From assembly GCF_001540865.1 (NCBI RefSeq), contig NC_033621.1, positions 17,302,930-17,366,929 of the forward strand: a DNA stretch of 64,000 nt, given 5' to 3'. The DNA is from Ananas comosus (Eukaryota; Streptophyta; Magnoliopsida; Poales; Bromeliaceae). The notes under the pieces were generated by a model. The model was not told the origin of the DNA. It ran no database searches and saw nothing but the letters and a program-made list of their open reading frames with translations. The number at the start of each line of letters is the position of its first letter. Position 1 is the first letter of the stretch. Shown piece by piece: positions 56,838-64,000 of the stretch. A program made the translations under genes and the position numbers.

Positions 56838-58312
56838 TACTTCAACTGCCCTCTTGACTTCTTTAAATAAAGTATGTGTGTAGACATCTCGAGCTTGTTT
56901 TTCAATTGGATCATATGACCATAAAGATGCTTCCCCACTAGCTGTCTTAAAATCTTGTTCATCCTCTTTCTCATATCGACTTGCAACAATTATTTCAAAT
57001 TGTTGCACAAATTTATAGATGGAAGTATGTGAGTCCAATAGTATCTTCGATAGAGCATTCATGCCTTCACTTCGTTGTGACGTGGACATTCCTGCAAAGA
57101 AGGTATCGAAAAAACACTGGCGCCCATTGATGTCTTCCTCTCCATAGCAAACTTAGGTGATTATTATCATGCAAGGTATATCTCTAAATCAATGAGACCC
57201 ACTCAGTTTCAAATTCCTTTATCGTTAAGCTATAATTTATACATAACTTTAATTCCTCTTCAAAGCCCTCCTTTGTGCTATAGAGTAAAGCTAGATGCTC
57301 TCTCGCTTTCCTCATGATGTGCCATAAACAACATCTATGAACAGTGTTTGGAAAGACCTCTTCGATTGCTTTCTTCATAGCTGGGTCTTGATCGGCAATA
57401 ATAGCTTTTGGATTATATCCCTCCATCGCGTGCAACCATGTTCTAAATAACCAAACAAATGTACTAGCTGTTTCATCTCTAATAAGGGCGCAACCAAAAA
57501 ATATAGATTGCTTGTGGTGATTCACACCAATGAAGGGAGAAAACGGTATGTTGTATTTGTTTGTCATGTATGTCATATCAAATGTTACAACATTACTGAA
57601 ATTTTGATAAGCAATGCGTGACCTCCCATCAACCCAAAATAAATTTCGTGTCATGTGTTCCTCATCAACATTGACAGCATAGAAAAAGGATGGATCGTTC
57701 AATTGGATCTCACGAAAGTAATTTAAAGCACTCGACACATCAATCCATTGAAACTCCTATTTTTCAATGCCAGCTTATTGCTTACATCTTTGTGTGTGAA
57801 AGGAACATAGTTTCTCCCTCCTTCTTTGGCTGCCAAAAGGACATTATTTGTGACGTGGAGATATTTTGCTCACTTAACATATAAATCAATTATTTCTGCT
57901 CAGTTGTGATGGTCCTGTGTGATCGAAAGAAATGAGCCTTCGATGGAATAGTAATCAACTCATGATTGTGATCCTTTTCAAATGTTACTATGATCCACTT
58001 TTGTGGTTCCACCATTCTCACCCTCATGTGCACCTTACAACTAGTACGTCGATTTGGATAGTCTTTCTGTGGTCTGCCTTGGACATGAGAGCCAGTAGTC
58101 TTCTCGTTTTCGTGGGAAGGTTGAGTTGAGTGACCTTGTTTTGAACAACAGTATTGATGTGCTGTCACCATATTATCATGTTTTTTTGCCTTGTAATGGG
58201 TAGTTTTTCAAATACTAAAGCCTGTTTTAAATGCATATATGTTATAAAAATCTCTAGCTTCTTCAAAACTATATCCATCCCAACATGAGGCTCATTATCT
58301 AATGATTCTCTT
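56838..58312 (-). pseudogene. FAR1/FRS-like protein or MULE transposase, broken
   Basis: Reading leftward: a FAR1 DNA-binding domain (F-E-E-A-R-D-F-Y-N-I-Y-A-F-K-T-G-F near 58240, then K-T-T-H-Y-K, C-K-V-H-M-R-V-R-M-V and E-K-D-H-N-H-E-L near 57960), a linker, then the MULE-type core (V-V-T-F-D-M-T-Y near 57590, I-I-A-D-Q-D-P-A-M-K-K-A-I near 57380, C-L-W-H-I near 57320) and A-G-M-S-T-S-Q-R-S-E-G near 57075. Breaks include a frameshift and a TGA in the FAR1 domain, frameshifts near 57740-57890, a TAG near 57181 and a frameshift near 57110. The C-terminal SWIM region is missing. FAR1 proteins are light-signalling regulators derived from MULE transposases, so this may be a dead FRS gene or a dead transposase. 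Confidence 0.85.
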
Positions 58313-58371
58313 GGCATTCGGTTAAATCGAATCGGGTACGCCCATAAGCGGGTTCGATCCGACGGATATTA

Positions 58372-58808
58372 TGTTATCTAATTGGATTGGAATTAATCTC
58401 GCTTTCAAATTGGAAAGCTAGTTAGAGATAAATCCTAGTCATATTAGGATAACAATTAATAACCGATTTGGCCTTATCTCTAACGCTATTAGGATTTTGG
58501 AATCCCTTATAAATATGCGGGCGATCCCACATAACAAAAAGACACAAGAACGTAAAAAAGAAAAGAGAATAAGAAAACGAAAGAGAGAAACCACATCCTC
58601 CATCAACCTATTATTCGAAGAGAGACTTGAACGGTGGATTTGTGATCGTGTTCGTTTGTAGTTCGATCCATCGCGAGTTTGGAACGTGAGAAGATTTAAT
58701 CAAGGACGATCAAAGGACACGTGAATCAACCTCGACGATCCGGGCTCATCGAGTTGTAACGCGAATCGCTTCCGAAAAAAATACGAACGAATACTTCTGC
58801 TGCATTCT
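58372..58808 (+). repeat. Probable 5' LTR of the copia element
   Basis: Ends ATTCTACA at 58808. It contains a TATA box (CTTATAAATATG near 58509) and is collinear with the inverted LTR fragment ending at 38755. The start at TGTTATCTAATTGG is my best guess; an earlier start is possible. The minus-strand FAR1 pseudogene lies directly on its left. Confidence 0.65.
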
Positions 58809-60043
58809 ACATAGAGCCTTTTTTGGTTGATTTCGTGGTCTTGATACATCCTTTAACGAGATTACATGCGATATATCAAATCTATTATAGTTTGGATATT
58901 TTTCTTGCATGTATGTGAGCGTTAATGGCGGTTTTTTCAAAAGTGAATATCTTTGCTTGATTTCTTCACATCTTAAAGCACTTACGTTGTAGATTAGATC
59001 TACAAAGTTTGATTTAATTTGGTTTTGTATTTTTTGAGAAAAACGAAAACCTAAATCGGAACTTTGGGGATGGCTTATTTGATGTGTGATGCATATCCCA
59101 TTGTGAAACTTGCATGATTTGGAAGAGCTCCTCACAAGCTTTCTTTTGATATATTTCTTGCAAGAATCGGTGTTCTAAATATCAAGTTATGATTTTTTTG
59201 AAGATTCGCTATCTTTAAATAATAATAATAATAAAAGAGGATACTGTTTGATCTATACCATGCGGCATAGAGCCGCGNCCAAGTGCAGGCCGCGCGGGTC
59301 GCGGGCCGCACGCCGAGCACAGGCCGCGCGGGCCGCAGGCCGCACCCCGAGCGCAGACCGCGCAGGCCGCAAGCCGCGTGGGCTGCGGGCCGCGCGCTGG
59401 CCATGCGGGCAGTGTGCGAGCCGTGGGCCGAGCGCAGGCCGCGCGGGCCGCGGGCCCCGCGCAGGCCGCGGGCCGCGCGCAGGCTGTGCAGCCTGCACGC
59501 ACGGCCCTTGCGGGTCGCGCCCACAACGCGCAGGCTAACAGGCCTTGCGCGGGCCAGCGCTTGCCGGCCGCGCAGGCCGAACCACTAATGGCCCCGCTGT
59601 CGGTCAGACCTGCAATTTTTTTTGTTTTTGCAATTTTTTTTAATTAATAAAATCTTTTTTAAGTGTATTCAATGATTAATATGCCCTTATAATGCATCCA
59701 TTTATTATGATGGATATTATAATGTCTTTTATGATGTATAGATGAAATGTTTTGGTATAATATTTTTTTTTAATGCATGCCTTATCTAGTGGGAGTCTTT
59801 TAATTTATGGTAGAGTAAATTATATGTCTTTACTCCCAAATATTTTGTGCACCTTATTAAATAATTTAAAAATTTTGACATGTGGTGTGTGATGTGTTAT
59901 GAGCATAGCGAAATTTTTCTTTACGCATGTATGATCTAATTTTTAATTTATTTAATTAGAGATGCGGCAAAATTGAATACATCTATCGTTTACTAATTTT
60001 AAAATATTCCTTTCTGCGTATTACATGAAAAAAGTGAGATTTA
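58809..60043 (+). other. Copia leader with damaged primer-binding site and GC-rich insert
   Basis: Right after the LTR the sequence reads TAGAGCC, which looks like the 3' end of a Met-tRNA-type primer site (TGGTATCAGAGCC) missing several bases. The leader matches the inverted fragment at 37655-38750. A GC-rich repeat block (59275-59590) lies in its middle. Small ORFs in it are repeat translations. Confidence 0.6.
59275..59590. repeat. GC-rich GGCCGCGCGGGCCGC-type degenerate repeat
   Basis: About 315 bp of CGCGGGCCGCAGGCCGC-like words at irregular short spacing, with a single N at 59278, in otherwise AT-rich surroundings. ORFs on both strands are Ala/Arg/Pro-rich repeats without meaning. Confidence 0.85.
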
Positions 60044-63000
60044 ATGGCCTCCAAGCAAATTGTTGCTAATTTAAATAAAGGTGAGAAATTGGATGGTGAC
60101 AATTATGATATTTGGCACCGTAAAATTCAATATATTCTCGCTGAGCAAGAGGTTCTGGAAAACTTGAGTAATAAAATGGACCTACCCACAGAGGGCACCA
60201 GTGCCTAGGCTCTCCGAGATATGGAAGCCTATAATAATTGGCTCAAAAAGGATCGCATTGCTCGCATCACATTGCTGAGCTGTATGTAGAATGATCTCTT
60301 GTGCGAGTGTGAGCAGTATCCAACTGCGTATGACGTGTGGGAGGCTTTTAAAGCAAAATTTGGTGCAACTTCGGCTACAAGGTTGCGCAGTCTGACTATG
60401 CGGTTTGACAGTTATAAGAAACGTGCCGATCAGACTATGAAACAGCACGTTAGAACAATGTCAAACATGATTCGCGAGTTAAAGTCGGCTGGCGGCACCT
60501 TGACTGATGAGCAGCAGATCCAAGCTACGATTCGCTCTCTTCCCAATTCGTGGGAACATATGCGAGTAAATTTGACCCATAACGATAATATCAAAACTTT
60601 TGAGGATGTTGCGCGGCATTTGGAGTTGGAGGAGGAGCGCCTTGAGGCTGTTAAAACTCCAACTGCCAATGCTGCTGAGTCAAACTTTCGCAGGACATCT
60701 GGGTTCAAGCGAAAGAGGACTACTGGGGCTCAAAATCGTAGCGGATCCGCGCCTAAGAATGCGAAGAACACTAAAAGAAAGAGAAGCAAACGAGGTGGCA
60801 AGAAAGACAAGTCAAAGATGACTTGTTTCAACTGTAATCAGCTGGGACACTTCGCTCGTGATTGCACTGAGCCGAAGAAGGTACAACTCTATCCCGATTC
60901 TCGCTCTTTTGTTTCTTCTAACACGTTTGTTGCTGAATCTCTCCCTGTGTGGATTGTAGACTCAGGAGCAACAGACCACGTAGCGAGGGATCGGATGGGA
61001 TTCGTCGAGTACCGTCGCGTGCCTGCTGGGAGCAGAAGAGTATACATGGGGAATGATTCAAGTGTCGATGTGTTAGGCGTTGGCACATACAAGTTGATCA
61101 TGCAAGGTGGTCGAACTTTATATCTACATGATGTACTTTATGCTCCAGGAATTCGGCGGAACTTGTTTTCTATTCTTGCTATGCTACAGTTAGGCTTTTC
61201 TTTTCGTTTTGAGAGTGATGTAGTTAAGATTCATCTTGGAACTATTTATTATGGAAGAGGTTTTATGTCGAATGGTTTTATGGTTTTGGACATTGATTAT
61301 AATATTAATAATAGTGATTCTTTTTCCCTGCTATCTTCTGTTGAGAATGATCACAATGTTTCAATTAAATGGCATGCACGTCTTGGTCATATTGGGCAGG
61401 ATAGAATGACTAGATTAGTTAGAGACGGGTTATTGAGCTCGCTCACTAAAGTCGACCTACCCACTTGTGAACATTGTTTAGCGGGAAAAGCGACCCGAAA
61501 ACCATTTAATAAAGCTTCAAGGGCAGAATTTCCTTTACAATTAATCCATTCCGACATTTGTGGCCCAATGAGTGTGAGGGCAAGACATGGTGCTTTTTAC
61601 TTCATCACATTTATAGATGACCATACGCGCTTCGGTCATGTTTATCTGATCTCCCATAAGTCTGAAGCATTGGATTGTTTTAGACGTTATATTAATGAGG
61701 TTGAGAATCAGTTAGATATGAAAATTAAATGCTTAAGAACTGATCGAGGCCGCGAGTATCTATCTGAACAATTTAAGAAATTGTGTGATGAAAAGGGAAT
61801 AATCAGACAGCTGACAATTCCTGGCACTCCGCAGCAAAATGGTGTAGCGGAGAGAAGAAATCGCACCTTGCTTGACATGGTTAGGTCAATGATGGCGCAA
61901 GCAAATTTGCCTGTCTCCTTTTGGGGAGACGCATTGTTAACTGCTGCCTACATTCTTAATCGTGTACCCTCCAAAACAGTACCTTCCACCCCTTATGAAT
62001 TATGGACAGGCAGGAAACCAAATTTGGAGCTCCTGCGTCCTTGGGGTTCGGCAGCTTATGTACACAATACTTCTCACAAGGATGGAAAGTTGGGTCCTAG
62101 AGGGAGAAAGTGTATCTTTATAAGATACTCTGAACACTCTAAGGGATACGTGTTCATCGGAAAGCAGCCTGATGGAAGTTTGACTGAGATTGAGTCACGA
62201 GATGTTGAATTCCTCGAGGAGGATTTTCCTTATAGAAGTGAGGTTCGAAATGAAACTGAGTTCCATGAGATGGATGACTCTGACATTGGCGCTTCTATTC
62301 GCTCAGTTGAGGCAGAGGAGGCGACTCCGATACCTCCTGGGGATAGTGGGAGCGACTTACCTTTAGATGTGGAGCCTCAACTTCGTAGGAGCGCACGTGT
62401 AGGCATTCCCCGTCGTCGTTTTGAGATTGAGGGGGAAGCTTTCATGGTTGCTGCACATGATGATGATGAGCCTAGATCCTTCCAAGAGGCTCTCTCATTA
62501 CCTACTCATAAGGAATGGATGGATGCAATGATGGAGGAAATAGAATCGATGAAGTCAAATCATGTCTGGGACTTGGTTGACTTGCCACAAGGGCGCAAAA
62601 CAATTGGGAATAAATGGGTTCTCAAGATTAAGCGCAAGGCAGACGGTTCTATCGATAGGTACAAAGCTCGCCTGGTAGCAAAGGGTTTTACCCAACGAGA
62701 AGGCGTTGATTACGAGGAAACCTTTTCGCCTGTCGTGAGGTTTGCTTCGATCCGCTTAATCTTGGCCATTGTCACATATTTGGATTTGGATCTTTACCAA
62801 ATGGACGTTAAAACTGCATTTCTCAATGGAGAACTGGATGAGGAGATCTATATGGATCAGCCTACTGGCTTCTCTGTAAAGGGTGAGGAGCATAAAGTTT
62901 GTAAGCTCCGACGATCCATTTATGGATTGAAGCAGTCCTCCAGACAGTGGTATATTCGATTTCATCGAGCCATCACTGAAGATGGGTTTACGATGATTGA

Positions 63001-64000
63001 AGAAGATCACTGTGTGTATGTTAAGCGGTCCAAAGGATTTTTTCTAATCCTTTCCTTATATGTTGATGACATCCTATTGGCCGGGAATAATAAGGAGATG
63101 ATTGTCGCCACTCAGACGTGGCTGTCCTCTAATTTTGAAATGAAGGACATGGGTGAAGCGAATTATGTGCTCGGAGTTAAGATCCTACGAGATCGTTCTA
63201 AGAAACTTTTAGGTCTGTCTCAAGAGACTTACCTAAGAAAAGTTTTAGAACGATTTCAGATGCACAATTGCAAACCCATTGACACTCCTATTGCTAAAGG
63301 TGAGAGTTTGAACCTTAAAAAGTGCCCTAAAACTTCTGAAGAGAAGGATAAGATGAACCGAATCCCATATGCTAATGTGGTCGGTAGCCTGATGTATGCT
63401 ATGATGTGTACTCGGCCTGATATATGTTATGTCGTGGGCCTGGTTAGCCGTTTTCAGTCCAATCCGGGATTGGACCACTGGAAGGCTGTTAAAAGAATAC
63501 TTCGTTACCTCAGAGGTACGATAGATTATGTGCTGTGCTATCAAGGTACGGATTTACATCTTATCGGTTATAGCGATGCGGATTGGGCTGGTGACCTAGA
63601 TGAGCGTAAGTTGACCTCAGGATATGCATTCTTACTTGGCAATGGCATCATAACTTGGAGTAGTAAGAAACAGACCTGCATAGCTCTTTCCACCATGGAG
63701 GCGGAGTTCGTGGCGTGTTCTGCAGCAGCCCAGGAGGCTATCTGGTTGAGAAGGTTCCTTCGAGATATTGGGATTGTCGCTTGTACTTTCGTTCTTGTGA
63801 CGATCTATTGTGACAGTATGGCAGCAATTGCATACACGAAGGACCCGAAATATCATGGCAAGACAAAGCACATCGACTTAAAGTATCACTTTGTTCGTGA
63901 GGCAGTGGCGCAGAAGAAAATAATCCTGGAACAGATCTCTACGAGTCGCATGGTGGCAGATCCTCTGACTAAGCCTATTGTTAGAGAATCTTTTTTGGCT
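60044..64000 (+). CDS. Ty1/copia gag-pol polyprotein, 2 stops in gag, runs off the window
   Basis: Starts M-A-S-K-Q-I-V-A. Gag includes a CCHC zinc knuckle (C261-F-N-C ... H ... C274). The protease motif D306-S-G-A-T follows, then the integrase zinc finger (H444, H449, C475, C478), catalytic D504, D567 and E603 (35 residues between the last two), reverse transcriptase with Y-V-D1008-D1009, and RNase H beginning at D1178. Integrase before RT is the copia order. Two in-frame TAG codons at 60206 and 60287 interrupt gag, each compatible with a C-to-T change at a glutamine codon. From 60290 the frame is open to the end of the window, so the stop and the 3' LTR lie outside. Apart from the stops the pol part looks intact, implying a fairly young insertion. 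Confidence 0.92.

Noticed and set aside
58345..58368. GGGTTCGATCC as a tRNA T-arm
   Set aside because: No matching acceptor, D or anticodon arms are found around it.
59132..59647. Several Ala/Arg/Pro/Gly-rich ORFs
   Set aside because: Products of the GGCCGC repeat block; open in several frames on both strands.
60600..60821. 73-aa plus-strand ORF as a separate gene
   Set aside because: It is in another frame inside the copia gag sequence, whose own frame has clear domains.

Overview
This is repeat-dominated nuclear DNA from a flowering plant. A monocot such as a bromeliad is plausible, but the sequence alone does not prove it. The evidence is spliced plant-type genes with GT-AG and one GC-AG intron, long plant LTR retrotransposons of both Ty3 (chromovirus) and Ty1/copia type, a FAR1/MULE-type transposase relic, and several families of small inverted-repeat elements. 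I saw no bacterial, organellar, tRNA or rRNA sequence.

Only two host genes are supported, both on the minus strand. One is a single exon of a GABA/amino-acid transporter (3820-4050). The other is a complete four-exon alpha/beta-hydrolase (40070-56073, 348 aa) whose last intron is about 14.6 kb and is full of repeats. Almost everything else is transposable-element sequence.

Layout. 1-1.3 kb: tail of a long LTR and a small TIR element. 2.6-3.3 kb: LTR-like promoter region. 5.4-7.25 kb: a non-autonomous hAT element with two elements nested in it. 7.4-8.5 kb: two foldback elements. 8.6-13.7 kb and 18.1-23.2 kb: two noisy copies of one ~5.1 kb segment, the first ending in a 25-N gap, most simply an assembly artefact. 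14.4-17.0 kb: two Mutator-type MITEs. 26.2-32.8 kb: a Ty3/chromovirus element (partial LTR, 100-N gap, 3' half of pol, 3' LTR). 32.8-37.7 kb: a pile-up of related LTRs in both orientations. 37.7-39.1 kb: inverted copia LTR and leader with a nested foldback element. 40.1-56.3 kb: the hydrolase gene, whose last intron holds a Harbinger-type MITE, a second duplication with a single N at its joint, a solo LTR with a perfect 5-bp target duplication, and minisatellites. 56.8-58.3 kb: FAR1/MULE pseudogene. 58.4-64.0 kb: a copia element, open to the right edge except for two stops in gag.

The most unusual pattern is in the U3 part of the long Ty3-type LTRs. Related LTRs carry a short hairpin followed, usually after GCTCTCGGG, by arrays of palindromes. 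The palindromic word differs between copies (GTACCGGTAC, GGACCGGTCC, GGTCCGGACC) while the symmetry is kept. I report this as the leading candidate for something undescribed, with the caveats given in the findings.
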